64,000 nucleotides of DNA from Gordonia paraffinivorans NBRC 108238 (GTDB lineage Bacteria > Actinomycetota > Actinomycetes > Mycobacteriales > Mycobacteriaceae): positions 46,468-110,467 of the forward strand of contig NZ_BAOQ01000022.1 in assembly GCF_000344155.1 (NCBI RefSeq). Direction: 5' to 3'. Every line of letters begins with the position of its first letter. Positions within the stretch are counted from its first letter, which is position 1. The notes beneath the pieces were generated by a model that made no database searches, was not told the DNA's origin, and saw only the letters and a program-made list of their open reading frames with translations. Shown here piece by piece: positions 38,536 to 49,513 of the stretch. The translations under genes were made by a program, and so were the position numbers.

Positions 38536-41500
38536 TCAGGCCCCGAAGACCTTCTGCACCACGGCTTTTGCGCGCCGGGTGACGCGCAGGTAGTTCTCCA
38601 GGAACTCCGTGGCCTGATCCTGCGGCCACCCCGCCGCATAGGCGACCTGGCGCAGCAGCTTGCCCGGGCCGGGCAGTTGGTCGACGGGCTTGCCCCGGAC
38701 CAGGACGAGCGCGTTACGCGCCTTGGTCACGGTGATCCACGCGTCCTTCAGCAGCGCGACGTCGTTCTCGCTCAACAGCTCCGCTGCGCCGATGGCGTCG
38801 AGTGATTCGAGCGTCGAGGTGTTGTGCAGGCTGCGGTACCGGTGCGCGTAGCGCAGCTGCAGCAGCTGCACGGTCCATTCGATGTCGGCGAGGCCACCGC
38901 GACCCAGCTTGGTATGGGTCGCGGGATCGGCGCCGCGCGGGAGCCGCTCGGCGTCGACACGCGCCTTGATGCGCCGGATCTCCCTGACCGCGTCGTTGCT
39001 GACGCCGCCGGCCGGATAGCGCACGTGGTCGATCATGTGCAGGAAGTCGATGCCGAGCGCCTCGTCGCCGGCAACCTGGTGGGCGCGCAGCAGCGCCTGC
39101 ACCTCCCACGGCTGCGCCCACTGCGCGTAGTACGCGGCGTAGGACGCGAGGGTCCGCACCACCGGGCCGTTGCGCCCCTCGGGCCGCAGGCCGGTGTCGA
39201 CCTCCAGCGGCGGGTCGGCGCTGGGGCTTCCCAGGGCACTGCGGACCGTCTCGGCGATGCCCTGCGCCCATCGGACCGCCGCGGACTCGTCGACGTCGTG
39301 GTCGGGCTGGCAGACGAACAGCACGTCGGCGTCCGACCCGTACCCGAGTTCTCCGCCGCCGAGGCGTCCCATGCCGATGACCGCGATGCGGGCCGGGGCC
39401 GGCTTGCCACGCTCGCGTTCGGAGATGTTGATCGCGACGGTCAGTGCCGCGTTGAGGACCGCCGCCCACACGCTCGACAGCGCCTTGCACACCTCGCGGA
39501 CGTCCATCAGGCCCAGCACGTCTGCCGAGGCGATCCGGACCAGTTCTGCCCGTCGGTGCGAACGCGCAACGGCGACAGCGCGTTTCATGTCCTCCTGGCG
39601 AACCGTCGAGGCGATGAGCCCCTTCGCCACATCCTCCGGCCGCACCTCGCACAGCTTCGGCCCGTCCGGACCGTCGGAGTACTGGTGGATGACCTCGGGC
39701 GACCGCATCAGCATGTTCGCGATGTACTCCGAGGTGCCGAGCACCCTCATGAGCCGTTCGGCCACGACGCCGTCGTCGCGCAGCAGGCGCAGGAACCAGT
39801 CCTTGTCCTCGAGCGCCTCGCAGAGCCGGCGGTAGTTGAGCAGGCCCGCGTCGGGATCCGGTGTGTCGCCGATATGTTCGAGCAGCTGCGGCAGGATGAG
39901 CAGCTGGATCTGCCCGCGACGGCCGGGCGCGTTGGACAGCGCGCGGATGTGGCTGAGGGCGCGGTCGGGCATCGCATAGCCGAGTGCGGCCAGCCGCCGT
40001 TCGGCCGATTCGTCGCTCAGCGTCAGCTCGTCGGCCTTGAAGCGGGTGACCGCCTCGAGCAGGGGACGGTAGAAGAGCTTCTGGTGCAGGCGCCGCACCC
40101 GGAGGGTGTTGTGCTTGATCTGCTCGCGCAGCACGCCGGTCGCATCGAGGTCGCCCTCGCGGCGGATGTGGGCGGCGCGGGCGAGCCAGCGCAGCGCCTC
40201 GGTGTCGTCGAGCGGTGGCAGCAGGTGCGTGCGCTTCATCTTCTGCATCTGCAGGCGATGCTCGAGCAGCCGCAGGAACTGGTACGACGCGGACAGGTTG
40301 GCGCCGTCGTCACGCCCGACGTACCCGCCGGCGGTGAGCGCCGCGAGCGCGTCGACGGTGGCCATCACGCGCAGGCTCTCGTCGACGCGGCCGTGGACCA
40401 TCTGGAGCAGCTGGACCGCGAACTCGACGTCGCGCAGGCTTCCCGCCCCCAGTTTGAGGTTGCGGTCCCGCTCGGACGCGGGCACCAGCGATTCGACGCG
40501 CCGGCGCATCTTCTGGACCTCGGGCACGAAGTCGGGGCGCTCGGCGGCCTTCCACACCATGGGCTTGACCGCGTCGATGTACTGGTTGGCCAGCTCCATG
40601 TCGCCGGTCATCGCACGGGCCTTGAGCAGCGCCTGGAACTCCCAGGTCTTGGCCCACCGCTCGTAGTAGGCGACGTGCGATTCCAGCGTCCGGGTCAACG
40701 CCCCGGACTTGCCCTCGGGACGCAGCGCCGCGTCGACCTCGAAGAAGGCCAGCGAACCGACCCGCATCATCTCCCCCGCGATCCGCGCGGAGGTCCCGTC
40801 GGCCGGGTCGCTGACGAAGATGACGTCGACGTCGCTGACGTAGTTCAGTTCCCGCGCACCGCATTTGCCCATCGCGATCACGGCGATCCGCACCGGGATC
40901 GGGTCATCGCCGCACACCTCCCGGAACGCCACCGCGAGCGCCGCGGTGAGCGCTGCGTCGGCGAGGTCGGCAAGATAACCGCCCACCTCGGGCAGGTACA
41001 GGACCGGCTCGTCCTCGACGGTGGAGGCCACGTCGTGGGCGGCGAGCCGCATGATCAGGTTGCGGTACGCCAGTCGCATCGCGACGACGGCCTTGGGCCC
41101 GGAGATCTTCGCCCGGTAGACCCGGTTGCCCTTCTCGACCTCGCCCGGCTCGGGTTCGGCGCCGACCGACTCGAGCATGAGGCGGTCCACCTCGGCGCGA
41201 TCGGGCAGGGTGTCCTCGAGCAGCAGCCGCCACGTCGCGGACTCGGCGACGAGGTGGTCGGCGAGTGCGTCCGACGATCCGATCAGACCGAAGAGACGGC
41301 CGCGGAACGAGCGGTTCGAGCGCAGTTCCGAGTCGATCTCGGCCCACTCCTCGCCCACCTCGGCCCGCAGGCGGACGAGGGTGCGGAGGGCGAGATCGGC
41401 ATCGGGAGAGCGCGACAGCGCCCACAGGACGTCGACGGACTCGGGGGTGTTCCAGCCGAGCTCGGCCAGACTCTGCGGCGCGCCTTTGTCGAGCAGTCCC

Positions 41501-41547
41501 AGCCGGCCTGCGCTGGGGATCGCACTGCGTCCCGATCGTGTTGTCAC
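38536..41547 (-). CDS. glnE: Glutamine synthetase adenylyltransferase/deadenylase
   Basis: A 1003-aa bifunctional regulator that adenylylates GlnA1 (Tyr405 here) when glutamine is plentiful and removes AMP when nitrogen is short. It has two nucleotidyltransferase domains: the N-terminal one with [21 protein letters not shown] (about 222-242) and the C-terminal one with [21 protein letters not shown] (about 722-742), each followed by a GlnD-PII-uridylyltransferase-like helical domain. GTG at 41547 is preceded by TATTTT 6 nt upstream, a leaderless arrangement. It sits next to glnA2 as in mycobacteria but is separated from glnA1 by the island. Confidence 0.95.
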   Translation of the reverse strand: MTTRSGRSAIPSAGRLGLLDKGAPQSLAELGWNTPESVDVLWALSRSPDADLALRTLVRLRAEVGEEWAEIDSELRSNRSFRGRLFGLIGSSDALADHLVAESATWRLLLEDTLPDRAEVDRLMLESVGAEPEPGEVEKGNRVYRAKISGPKAVVAMRLAYRNLIMRLAAHDVASTVEDEPVLYLPEVGGYLADLADAALTAALAVAFREVCGDDPIPVRIAVIAMGKCGARELNYVSDVDVIFVSDPADGTSARIAGEMMRVGSLAFFEVDAALRPEGKSGALTRTLESHVAYYERWAKTWEFQALLKARAMTGDMELANQYIDAVKPMVWKAAERPDFVPEVQKMRRRVESLVPASERDRNLKLGAGSLRDVEFAVQLLQMVHGRVDESLRVMATVDALAALTAGGYVGRDDGANLSASYQFLRLLEHRLQMQKMKRTHLLPPLDDTEALRWLARAAHIRREGDLDATGVLREQIKHNTLRVRRLHQKLFYRPLLEAVTRFKADELTLSDESAERRLAALGYAMPDRALSHIRALSNAPGRRGQIQLLILPQLLEHIGDTPDPDAGLLNYRRLCEALEDKDWFLRLLRDDGVVAERLMRVLGTSEYIANMLMRSPEVIHQYSDGPDGPKLCEVRPEDVAKGLIASTVRQEDMKRAVAVARSHRRAELVRIASADVLGLMDVREVCKALSSVWAAVLNAALTVAINISERERGKPAPARIAVIGMGRLGGGELGYGSDADVLFVCQPDHDVDESAAVRWAQGIAETVRSALGSPSADPPLEVDTGLRPEGRNGPVVRTLASYAAYYAQWAQPWEVQALLRAHQVAGDEALGIDFLHMIDHVRYPAGGVSNDAVREIRRIKARVDAERLPRGADPATHTKLGRGGLADIEWTVQLLQLRYAHRYRSLHNTSTLESLDAIGAAELLSENDVALLKDAWITVTKARNALVLVRGKPVDQLPGPGKLLRQVAYAAGWPQDQATEFLENYLRVTRRAKAVVQKVFGA

Positions 41548-41593
41548 AGACTCAAAATAGCGACTGAACGAGCGGCGACGTCATGGCGGTCCC

Positions 41594-42934
41594 CTACAGC
41601 GGCAGGTAGTTCTGCAGCTCGTACGGCGTGACGCGGCCGCGGTAGTCGGTCCACTCCGCCCACTTGTTGCGCAGGAAGTAGTCGAACACGTGCTCGCCGA
41701 GGGCCTCGGCGACCAGCTCGGAGCTCTCCATCACGGTCAGCGCGTCGGCGAGGCTGTCGGGCAGCTCCTGGTAACCCATCGCCCGGCGCTCGGCCGGGGT
41801 GAGCGCCCAGACGTCGTCCTCGGCCTCGTCGGGGAGCTCGTAGTCCTCCTGGATGCCCTTGAGGCCCGCGGCCAGCAGGACGGCGAAGGTCAGGTACGGG
41901 TTGCACGCCGAGTCGGGGCTGCGCACCTCGATGCGGCGCGACGACGCCTTGTTCGGCGTGTACAGCGGCAGCCGGACGAGAGCCGACCGGTTGGCGCGCC
42001 CCCAGGTCGCGGCCGTCGGGGCCTCCCCGCCGTGGATGAGGCGCTTGTAGCTGTTCACCCACTGGTTGGTGACCGCGCTGATCTCCGACGCGTGGTGCAG
42101 GATGCCGGCGATGAACTTCTTGCCGGTCACCGACAGCTGCATCGGGTCGTCGGGGTTGTGGAAGGCGTTGATGTCGCCCTCGAACAGGCTCATGTGCGTG
42201 TGCATCGCCGAGCCCGGGTGATCGCTGAAGGGCTTGGGCATGAACGTGGCCCAGACGCCCTCGTTGATGGCCACCTCCTTGATGAGGTAGCGGAAGGTCA
42301 TCACGTTGTCGGCCATCGACAGGGCGTCGGCGTAGCGCAGGTCGATCTCCTGCTGGCCCGGCGCACCCTCGTGGTGGGAGAACTCCACCGAGATGCCCAT
42401 CGACTCCAGCGCGTCGATCGCGTGGCGGCGGAAGTTCGGCGCGGCGTCGTGGACGGCCTGGTCGAAATATCCGCCGGTGTCGGCCGGGGTCGGGACCGAG
42501 CCGTCGAGCGGCGCGTTCTTGAGGAGGAAGAACTCGATCTCCGGGTGGACGTAGCAGCTGAAGCCGAGGTCGGCCGCCTTGTTCAGCTGGCGGCGCAGCA
42601 CGTGCCGGGAGTCGGCCCAGCTCGGCGTGCCGTCGGGCATCGCGATGTCGCAGAACATGCGGGCCGAGTGATGACGGCCGGCAGAGGTGGTCCAGGGCAG
42701 GATCTGGAAGGTCGACGGATCGGGCTTGGCGACCGTGTCGGCCTCGGAGACGCGGGAGAAGCCCTCGATCGCGGAGCCGTCGAACCCGATGCCCTCGCTG
42801 AAGGCACCTTCGAGCTCGGCGGGGGCGATCGCCACGGACTTCAAGTAGCCGAGGACGTCGGTGAACCACAGCCGGACAAAGCGGATGTCGCGCTCTTCGA
42901 GGGTCCGGAGCACGAATTCCTTTTGGCGATCCAT
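41594..42934 (-). CDS. glnA2: Glutamine synthetase-like protein, GlnA2 type
   Basis: A 446-aa type I glutamine synthetase-like protein: VRLWFTDVLGYLKS, GIGFDGSAIEGFSRV, YVHPEIEFFLL, GAPGQQEIDLRY and NRSALVRLPLYTP. The position of the adenylylation tyrosine reads DDVWALT, so it is not a GlnE substrate. In several actinomycetes GlnA2-type enzymes act in glutamine or polyamine (gamma-glutamyl) metabolism rather than bulk ammonia assimilation; I cannot tell which here. ATG at 42934 (MDRQKEFVLR) was preferred to ATG 42946 because TAATGT lies 8 nt before it and its length then equals the M. tuberculosis protein. Confidence 0.92.
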   Translation of the reverse strand: MDRQKEFVLRTLEERDIRFVRLWFTDVLGYLKSVAIAPAELEGAFSEGIGFDGSAIEGFSRVSEADTVAKPDPSTFQILPWTTSAGRHHSARMFCDIAMPDGTPSWADSRHVLRRQLNKAADLGFSCYVHPEIEFFLLKNAPLDGSVPTPADTGGYFDQAVHDAAPNFRRHAIDALESMGISVEFSHHEGAPGQQEIDLRYADALSMADNVMTFRYLIKEVAINEGVWATFMPKPFSDHPGSAMHTHMSLFEGDINAFHNPDDPMQLSVTGKKFIAGILHHASEISAVTNQWVNSYKRLIHGGEAPTAATWGRANRSALVRLPLYTPNKASSRRIEVRSPDSACNPYLTFAVLLAAGLKGIQEDYELPDEAEDDVWALTPAERRAMGYQELPDSLADALTVMESSELVAEALGEHVFDYFLRNKWAEWTDYRGRVTPYELQNYLPL

Positions 42935-42958
42935 GGACGCCGACATTAGAAGTCGGCT

Positions 42959-42974
42959 GTTAAATCTGTGTTAC
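42959..42974 (-). promoter_or_regulatory. Partial GlnR-like site upstream of glnA2
   Basis: On the minus strand GTAAC, 6 nt, TTAAC: one good a-type half-site and one degenerate b-type half-site, ending 11 nt before the TAATGT -10 box. Much weaker than the glnA1 box. The remaining interval to panB, about 270 nt, holds no gene. Confidence 0.4.
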
Positions 42975-43248
42975 ACACACGAGTCCAACTCCGTGTCCTG
43001 CACGTTTGCCGACGGTGTCCCAGAGTTTGAGACGGCGCAACAGTGCTTCTGGGAAGGCCGCGAACAGCGATGATGCCGCATGATCGTCGAAGCTCCCGCG
43101 CCCGGTGCGCGAAGACGACCGCCGCCGGTGTGACCAATCGCATATCACTCACCCGGTTACAGGGCAAACCGCCGGTGACACAATGACGATTGTCCGTGTT
43201 CAACCCGGGTACCCGCCACGCGGGACTCGAGGCAGAAAAGAGACGACG

Positions 43249-44103
43249 ATGTCCGAAAACTCGGTCTATGGCGCTGCCGCCACCACGACTTCCGCCGACG
43301 CCCCCAAGCGTCGCAAGACCCGCGTCCACCACCTGGCCCAGATGAAGGCCGAGGGCGAGAAGTGGTCGATGCTCACCGCCTACGACTACTCCACCGCCCG
43401 GATCTTCGACGAGGCCGGCATCCCCGTGCTCCTCGTCGGCGACTCCGCCGCCAACGTGGTCCTCGGCTACGACACCACCATCCCGGTGACCGTCGAGGAG
43501 ATGATCCCGCTCATCCGCGCCGTCGTGCGCGGCGCCCCGAACGCCCTCGTCGTCGCCGACATGCCCTTCGGCAGCTACGAGGCCGGCCCGCAGCACGCGC
43601 TCGAGAACGCCGTGAAGATCTTCAAGGAGACCGGCGCGCACGCGGTCAAGCTCGAGGGCGGCGAGCGGGTGGCCCCGCAGATCGCGGCCCTGACCGCCGC
43701 CGGCATCCCGGTGATGGCGCACATCGGCTTCACCCCGCAGAGCGTCAACGGCCTCGGCGGCTTCCGCGTGCAGGGCCGCGGCGACGGCGCCGACCAGCTC
43801 ATCGCCGACGCCATCGCCGTGCAGGAGGCCGGCGCCTTCAGCGTCGTGATGGAGATGGTCCCCGCCGAGCTCGCCGGCCAGATCACCCGCAAGCTCACCA
43901 TCCCGACCGTCGGCATCGGCGCCGGCAACGAGACCGACGCCCAGGTCCTCGTCTGGCAGGACATGGCCGGCTTCACCCACGGCAAGACCGCGAAGTTCGT
44001 CAAGCGCTTCGCCGACGTGGGCGGCGAACTGCGTTCGGCGGCCGAGCAGTACGCCGACGAGGTCCGGCGCGGCGTCTTCCCCGGACCCGAGCACAGCTAC
44101 TGA
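43249..44103 (+). CDS. panB: 3-methyl-2-oxobutanoate hydroxymethyltransferase
   Basis: First committed enzyme of pantothenate (CoA) synthesis, transferring a hydroxymethyl group from methylene-tetrahydrofolate to ketoisovalerate, a product of the IlvE-side pathway. The 284-aa protein has [34 protein letters not shown] (metal-binding Asp), VKLEGG, and [13 protein letters not shown], and ends with [24 protein letters not shown] at 43249 (MSENSVYG) has an AAAAGAGA purine stretch upstream and a 30-aa extension before the conserved core, as in mycobacteria. It corresponds to Rv2225. Confidence 0.94.
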   Translation: MSENSVYGAAATTTSADAPKRRKTRVHHLAQMKAEGEKWSMLTAYDYSTARIFDEAGIPVLLVGDSAANVVLGYDTTIPVTVEEMIPLIRAVVRGAPNALVVADMPFGSYEAGPQHALENAVKIFKETGAHAVKLEGGERVAPQIAALTAAGIPVMAHIGFTPQSVNGLGGFRVQGRGDGADQLIADAIAVQEAGAFSVVMEMVPAELAGQITRKLTIPTVGIGAGNETDAQVLVWQDMAGFTHGKTAKFVKRFADVGGELRSAAEQYADEVRRGVFPGPEHSY

Positions 44104-44113
44104 TCCGCAATCG

Positions 44114-44150
44114 GTAGAAGTCGTGGACGCCATGCGCCCACGACTTCTAC
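44114..44150 (+). terminator. Terminator of panB
   Basis: Perfect 13-bp stem GTAGAAGTCGTGG (44114-44126) / CCACGACTTCTAC (44138-44150), 11-nt loop, ending 17 nt before the -10 box of the next gene. Confidence 0.8.
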
Positions 44151-44179
44151 GGATTCGGCATAGCGCCTAGGCTCGATCC

Positions 44180-45148
44180 ATGCGTGACTTCTATCCGGAG
44201 ATCGAGCCCTACGAGTCCGGTCACCTCGACGTGGGTGACGGCCAGCAGATCTACTGGGAGACCTCCGGCAATCCCGAGGGCAAGCCCGTGGTGTTCGTCC
44301 ACGGCGGCCCCGGCGGCGGCACATCGGGACTGCAGCGGCGCTTCTTCGATCCCGCGAGGTACCGGATCGTGCTGTTCGACCAGCGCGGCTGCGGCAGGTC
44401 GCGTCCGCACATCGCCGACGGCGCCGACCTGTCGGTCAACACCACGCAACACCTCATCACCGACATGGAGCGCCTGCGAACCCACCTCGGGATCGACCGC
44501 TGGCAGGTGTTCGGCGGCTCCTGGGGGTCGACGCTGGGCCTCGCGTACGCGCAGGCCCATCCCGATCGCGTCACCGAACTCGTGCTGCGCGGCATCTTCC
44601 TGCTGCGGCGCAGCGAGATCGACTGGTACTACAACGGCGGCGCCGCCCACATCTTCCCGGACGTGTGGGAGTCATATCTCGCACCGATCCCGGCCGACGA
44701 GCGCGACGGCGACCTCGTCGCCGCCTACCACCGGCTGCTCACCTCCGACGATCAGGACGTGGCCCGTGCCGCGGCCCGCGCCTGGACCGGGTGGGAACAG
44801 GCCACCAGCTACCTGCTCCCCCGCCCCGACGAGTCGGCGCCGTCCGACCCGGAGGAGGCCGCGCGCTTCGATCTGGCCTTCGCGAGCATCGAGAACCACT
44901 ACTTCGTCAACCACGGCTTCCTCGACGACGGCCAGCTGCTGCGCGACATCGACCGGATCGCCCACATTCCGGGTGTGATCGTCCAGGGCCGATACGACGT
45001 CGTGTGCCCGATGCGCAGCGCCTGGGATCTGCACCGCGCCTGGCCGAGCGCCGGGCTGCACATCGTCGACGACGCCGGCCACGCGTCCTTCGAGCCCGGC
45101 ATCCGCCACCACCTCATCGAGGCGACCGACCGCTTCGCGGACCGCTGA
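44180..45148 (+). CDS. pip: Proline iminopeptidase
   Basis: A 322-aa alpha/beta hydrolase of family S33 that releases N-terminal proline from peptides. It has the oxyanion region VHGGPGGGTSG, DQRGCGRSRPH, and the nucleophile Ser114 in GGSWGS; the catalytic Asp is in GRYDVVCP and the His in DDAGHASFEPG. TAGGCT lies 6 nt before the ATG and no SD is present, so probably leaderless. It stands between panB and the CYTH/CHAD gene with no operon link. Confidence 0.93.
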   Translation: MRDFYPEIEPYESGHLDVGDGQQIYWETSGNPEGKPVVFVHGGPGGGTSGLQRRFFDPARYRIVLFDQRGCGRSRPHIADGADLSVNTTQHLITDMERLRTHLGIDRWQVFGGSWGSTLGLAYAQAHPDRVTELVLRGIFLLRRSEIDWYYNGGAAHIFPDVWESYLAPIPADERDGDLVAAYHRLLTSDDQDVARAAARAWTGWEQATSYLLPRPDESAPSDPEEAARFDLAFASIENHYFVNHGFLDDGQLLRDIDRIAHIPGVIVQGRYDVVCPMRSAWDLHRAWPSAGLHIVDDAGHASFEPGIRHHLIEATDRFADR

Positions 45149-45196
45149 CCGACAGACCGGTCCGCCGAACGGGCGGGCCGACGGCACGGCGTCACT

Positions 45197-45239
45197 AGAC
45201 TCGACATCAGCTGCAGCAACGTCGGTGTCAGGAGGACTC
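45197..45239 (+). promoter_or_regulatory. Promoter -10 and ribosome site of the CYTH/CHAD gene
   Basis: TAGACT at 45197-45202 followed by a leader of about 32 nt and AGGAGGA 5-6 nt before the GTG. A leadered contrast to the leaderless starts around it. Confidence 0.55.
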
Positions 45240-45240
45240 A

Positions 45241-46734
45241 GTGGCCGCATCCGAGCAGGTCGAGGTGGAGCTCAAGTTCGACGTGGATCCCGGTCACACG
45301 GCTCCCGACCTCCGTGCGCTGCCCGGGGTGGTGTCGGCGACCGAGCCGGAGACGTTCGAGCTCGACGCCACGTACTTCGACACCGAGAACCTCGACCTCG
45401 CCGGCAACCGGATCACCCTGCGGCGCCGCACCGGCGGCACCGACGCCGGCTGGCATCTCAAGCGCCCCAGCGACACTCCCGGTGCGCGCCGTGAACTCAC
45501 GGTGGGCTTCGACGAGGCGCCCGCCGACGGCGACGTCCCCGAGCCGCTGCTGACGCCGGTCCTCGCGCACATCCGCACCCGCAGCCTCCGGCCGGTGGCG
45601 GTGATCTCGACGACGCGCACCGTGACCCGGCTGCTCGGCGTCGACGACGAGCCCCTCGCCGAACTGGCCGAGGACCTGGTCACCGCCCAGTCGCTGCTGC
45701 CCGGCGGGCACTCCCACCAGTGGGCCGAGTGGGAGTTCGAGCTCCTCTCCGGCGGCAACGGCAAGCTGCTGAAGGCGGCGGAGAAGACCTTGCGGGCCGC
45801 CGGCGCGCGTCCGGCGTCGAGCGCGTCGAAGCTCGCCCGCGCGATCGGTTCGACGCCGACGGTCCACGAGCCGCGACTGTCCAAGCGTCCCACCGCACTC
45901 GAGTTGGTCGTCACCGACATCGCCCTGCACCGCAACAGCCTGATCGCCTACGACCCCCTGGTCCGCGAGGACGCCGAGGACGCCGTCCACCAGATGCGCG
46001 TGGCGTGCCGACGGCTTCGATCGGTGCTGTCCGGCTTCCCCACGGTGCTCGACGCCGAGCGCACCGAGCACATCAACAGTGAGCTGAAGTTGCTGGCCCG
46101 GATCCTCGGCGAGGCACGGGATTCCGAGGTGCAGCTCGAACTCGACAAGTCGCTGCTCGCCGGCGAGAACGCATCGCCGGAACTGCGTGCCGCACTGGCG
46201 GGCGCCGAGACCCGCACCCATGACCGTGCGATCCGCCAGGCGCACAAGGCGATGGCATCGGATCGCTACTTCGCACTGCTCGACGCCGTGGACAACCTCA
46301 TCGCCTCTCCCCCGCCCGGTCCCGACGCCGACCTCGCGGCCACCGACGTCGTCGACAAGGCGATCGCCCGGAGCCGCAGGCACATCCGGAAGGCCCAGGC
46401 GCGGCTGGCCACCCTGACCGAGGGTTCCGACGAGTGGAGCGAGCAGCTGCACACGATCCGCAAGCGCGCCAAGCGGTTGCGGTACAGCATCGATGCGGCC
46501 GCTCCCCTGAACAAGAGGCGCTACCGCGAGATCGGCGAGATCGCCAAGAAGATCCAGTCCGCGCTCGGCGATTTCAACGACATCCGCATCAACCGCGCGC
46601 ATCTCCGGTCCATCGTCGACGCCGGCGAACTCGGCGCCGAGGACATGTTCATCGTCGGCCGCCTCGACGCCCGGCTCGAGGCCGACGCCCAGCGCGCCGT
46701 CGCCGAATACCGAAAAGCCGCGAAGAAGCTCTGA
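45241..46734 (+). CDS. CYTH and CHAD domain-containing protein
   Basis: A 497-aa protein. Residues about 4-200 are a CYTH (triphosphate tunnel metalloenzyme) domain, with EVELKFDVD as the ExExK hallmark, ATYFDTENLDLAGNRITLRRR and the EWEFELLSG strand. Residues about 215-497 are a CHAD domain, all-helical with conserved His/Lys/Arg, e.g. AVHQMRVACRRLRSVL and IRKRAKRLRYSID. CHAD domains bind polyphosphate, and CYTH domains hydrolyse triphosphates, so a polyphosphate-linked role is likely but unproven here. It corresponds to Rv2226. GTG start with a strong SD. Confidence 0.9.
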   Translation: MAASEQVEVELKFDVDPGHTAPDLRALPGVVSATEPETFELDATYFDTENLDLAGNRITLRRRTGGTDAGWHLKRPSDTPGARRELTVGFDEAPADGDVPEPLLTPVLAHIRTRSLRPVAVISTTRTVTRLLGVDDEPLAELAEDLVTAQSLLPGGHSHQWAEWEFELLSGGNGKLLKAAEKTLRAAGARPASSASKLARAIGSTPTVHEPRLSKRPTALELVVTDIALHRNSLIAYDPLVREDAEDAVHQMRVACRRLRSVLSGFPTVLDAERTEHINSELKLLARILGEARDSEVQLELDKSLLAGENASPELRAALAGAETRTHDRAIRQAHKAMASDRYFALLDAVDNLIASPPPGPDADLAATDVVDKAIARSRRHIRKAQARLATLTEGSDEWSEQLHTIRKRAKRLRYSIDAAAPLNKRRYREIGEIAKKIQSALGDFNDIRINRAHLRSIVDAGELGAEDMFIVGRLDARLEADAQRAVAEYRKAAKKL

Positions 46735-46738
46735 GGCG

Positions 46739-46759
46739 CCATCGCGATTCCCGCGATGG
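46739..46759. terminator. Hairpin between convergent genes
   Basis: CCATCGCG (46739-46746) / CGCGATGG (46752-46759), 5-nt loop, directly after the CYTH/CHAD stop and facing the convergent RNB gene. Confidence 0.7.
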
Positions 46760-46848
46760 TGTGTCCTTCCCGCCGATGAGATCGACCAGAGCGGAAGGAG
46801 ACTCCCTCATTGGGAACGATGCGGTGCCGGCCGACGAGTCGAAGCCCG

Positions 46849-48267
46849 TCACACCGGCCGGAACGCCACCGTGCGCGTGACCTCGTCGGCGGTCGCCAGT
46901 TCCACCTGCAACCGGTCGCCGGCCCTCAGCTCGCCCTCACACCCCGCGATCACCGGCGGGTCGGCGATGAAGATCTGGGCCGGCTTGCGTTCGGTCGCGG
47001 CCGACATGACCACGGCGTCGAACCGCTGCCCAACCCGATCGCCGAGGATGACGGCCTCGGCGAGGTCGATACTCGCGCGTTCGGCGGTCGCGCTCAGCGA
47101 GTCGGCCGACCGCAGGATCTTCGGCAGCGTCGGCAGGGCCCGCCGGACCCACTCGGGGACCTCCTGTCCCGACGTGACCGCCAGGCACACCTCGGTGGCG
47201 AAGCGATCCCCGAGGCGGCGTAGCGGCGCGGTCACGTGCGCGTAGAGGCCCGCGATGGCGGCGTGCTGCTTCTTGTCGTGCGGGATGGCGCGAGCCTCGT
47301 CGGTGCCGTCGAGCGCGAGGTAGTTGGCGCCGCGCATGAGGCCGCCGGCGGCCGACTGGAGCGCGAGAGTGCTCGGCCGATCGCTCGGCAGACCCGCCAG
47401 GAAATGGCCGACGGAAAGCCCGTCCGGCCAGTCGACACCGAGCGCGACCGCCGCGGCGCGCAGCTCCTCGACGCGCTCCGGTTCGGCCGGGGGCAGCGTA
47501 CGCAGCAGGCCGATTCCCGCCTCCGCCATGATCGTGCCCGCGCAGATCCCGGTCAGCAGCGACAGTTGCGAGTTCCACACCTCCGCCGGGGTGTGTGGCT
47601 CCAGCTCCAGGTGCCACCCGCCGTCGGCGTGCGACACCTGCTGATCGGGCAGGTCGAGTTCGACGGCCCCGCGGTCGAGCGCGACCTGCCGGCGCAGTTC
47701 GCCGAAGGCGGGCAGCGCCTCGATCGACGGGTGCAGCCGTCCTGCCTCGGCGTCGGCGCTGACCCCGGCGTAGTCGAGACGTGCGACCGACCGGATGCGT
47801 GACCGTCGCACCCGAACATCGCTCACCGCGCCGTCGGCGCCCACCCGGATCGTCCACAGCACACACGGCCGGACCTGCTCGGGCAGAAGCGAACCCGCGT
47901 CCTCGGACAGTTCGCGCGGGTGCAGCGGCACGGAACCGTCCGGGAAGTAGACCGTGGATCCGCGGCGCCGGCTCTCCTGGTCGAGCGCACCGTCGGGGAT
48001 GACGAGCGCGGCGACGTCGGCGATGGCGTAGTCGATGACGAACCCGTCCCCGTCGCGCGCGATGTGCACCGCCTGGTCGAGGTCGCGGGACGTCGGCGGG
48101 TCGATGGTGACGAAGGGGACGCCGGTGTGGTCCTCGCGGGCGTCGGCGAAGCGGTCGACGGCGGTGCGGGCCTCGTGCAGCGCGTCGGCGCCGTACTCCT
48201 CGTTCACCCCGAGTTGGTCGCGGATGCCGGCGAAGTCGATGTCGGGTGCGTAGAGGATACGGGCCAC
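46849..48267 (-). CDS. RNB-domain ribonuclease (RNase II/R-like)
   Basis: A 472-aa protein with an RNB exonuclease core: PFVTIDPPTSRDLDQAVHIARDG, in which the Asp cluster (DPP..RDLDQ) matches the Mg2+-binding site, then VIDYAIADVAALV, and HVTAPLRRLGDRFA, the family Y/H-A-T-S-P-I-RR region. It is short compared with RNase R: no cold-shock domains and only a small C-terminal beta region. It probably degrades RNA 3' to 5'. GTG at 48267 follows TAGTGT by 7 nt, a leaderless arrangement; the upstream 52 codons of open frame lie partly in the rnpB region and are not used. Confidence 0.88.
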   Translation of the reverse strand: MARILYAPDIDFAGIRDQLGVNEEYGADALHEARTAVDRFADAREDHTGVPFVTIDPPTSRDLDQAVHIARDGDGFVIDYAIADVAALVIPDGALDQESRRRGSTVYFPDGSVPLHPRELSEDAGSLLPEQVRPCVLWTIRVGADGAVSDVRVRRSRIRSVARLDYAGVSADAEAGRLHPSIEALPAFGELRRQVALDRGAVELDLPDQQVSHADGGWHLELEPHTPAEVWNSQLSLLTGICAGTIMAEAGIGLLRTLPPAEPERVEELRAAAVALGVDWPDGLSVGHFLAGLPSDRPSTLALQSAAGGLMRGANYLALDGTDEARAIPHDKKQHAAIAGLYAHVTAPLRRLGDRFATEVCLAVTSGQEVPEWVRRALPTLPKILRSADSLSATAERASIDLAEAVILGDRVGQRFDAVVMSAATERKPAQIFIADPPVIAGCEGELRAGDRLQVELATADEVTRTVAFRPV

Positions 48268-48354
48268 GGGTCCGACACTAGCGCGCCCGCACAGGCAGGG
48301 GTCGGTCCGGCGCGGGTGGCGCATGACGACCGCAGAACACTGCTCGGAGGCGAA

Positions 48355-48768
<414 letters not shown>

Positions 48769-48814
48769 TTCGCGTCCTCAGGATACGGCAGACGGCCGGC
48801 GGCTCGTGCGCGGC

Positions 48815-49510
48815 TCAGCGCCAGTGCTGCGCGTCGTTGACGAGTCTCACCACGGACCCGCCGTCGGGGAAGAACTCGGCGATGGAGACCGAGGCGAGAT
48901 CGAGGTGGAGCCGGAACAGCAGTTCCGGTCCGACGCCCAGCGCCTCGCGCAGCATCAGCTTGATCGGGGTCACGTGCGAGACGAGCACGACCGTCTGCCC
49001 CGGATAGCGTTGCAGCAGATCCGCTTTCGTCTCCGCCACACGCTCGGCGACCTGCGCGAAGCTCTCCCCGCCGGGCGCCGGCACCGTGATGTCGGACAGC
49101 CACCGGCGATGGACGTCGGGATGCCTCTCGGCGGCCTCGGTGAAGGTCAGGCCCTCCCACTCGCCGAAGTCGTTCTCGATGAGCCCGGCGTGTTCGACGA
49201 CGTCGACGCCGGTCAGCGCCGCGACCTCCTCGGCCGTCGCGCGCGCCCGGCTCAGCGGCGAGGTGACGATCGCGGAGATGCCGTCCTCGCGGGCCACCCG
49301 CTGCGCCGCCGCACGCGCCTGGCGCAGACCTTCCTCGGTCAGCTCCGGGTTGCCGCGCCCGGAGTAGCGCCGCTCCACCGAGAGCGGGGTCTGGCCGTGA
49401 CGGAGCAGGATGAACCTCGTCGGCGCGCTGCGCTGCCCCTGCCAGCTGGGTGCCTTACCGCTCGGGGTCGCCGCGTCGGCGTTGCCCTTCTCCGCGCTGT
49501 TCGCGGTCAA
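48815..49510 (-). CDS. Histidine phosphatase family protein (CobC/acid phosphatase type)
   Basis: A 231-aa phosphoglycerate-mutase-like phosphatase with the catalytic RHGQT, SPLSRARATAEEV, ENDFGEWEGLTF and the second catalytic His in VLVSHVTPIK. It aligns with the C-terminal half of mycobacterial Rv2228c, which is an RNase HI/alpha-ribazole phosphatase fusion. Here the RNase HI half is absent: the next gene upstream ends only 3 nt before this TTG start. TTG at 49510 is the only usable start before the conserved core; the first 30 residues are a low-complexity remnant of the interdomain linker. alpha-Ribazole phosphatase activity in cobalamin synthesis is plausible given cobU-T, cobS and cobD nearby. 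Confidence 0.85.
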   Translation of the reverse strand: MTANSAEKGNADAATPSGKAPSWQGQRSAPTRFILLRHGQTPLSVERRYSGRGNPELTEEGLRQARAAAQRVAREDGISAIVTSPLSRARATAEEVAALTGVDVVEHAGLIENDFGEWEGLTFTEAAERHPDVHRRWLSDITVPAPGGESFAQVAERVAETKADLLQRYPGQTVVLVSHVTPIKLMLREALGVGPELLFRLHLDLASVSIAEFFPDGGSVVRLVNDAQHWR

Positions 49511-49513
49511 GGC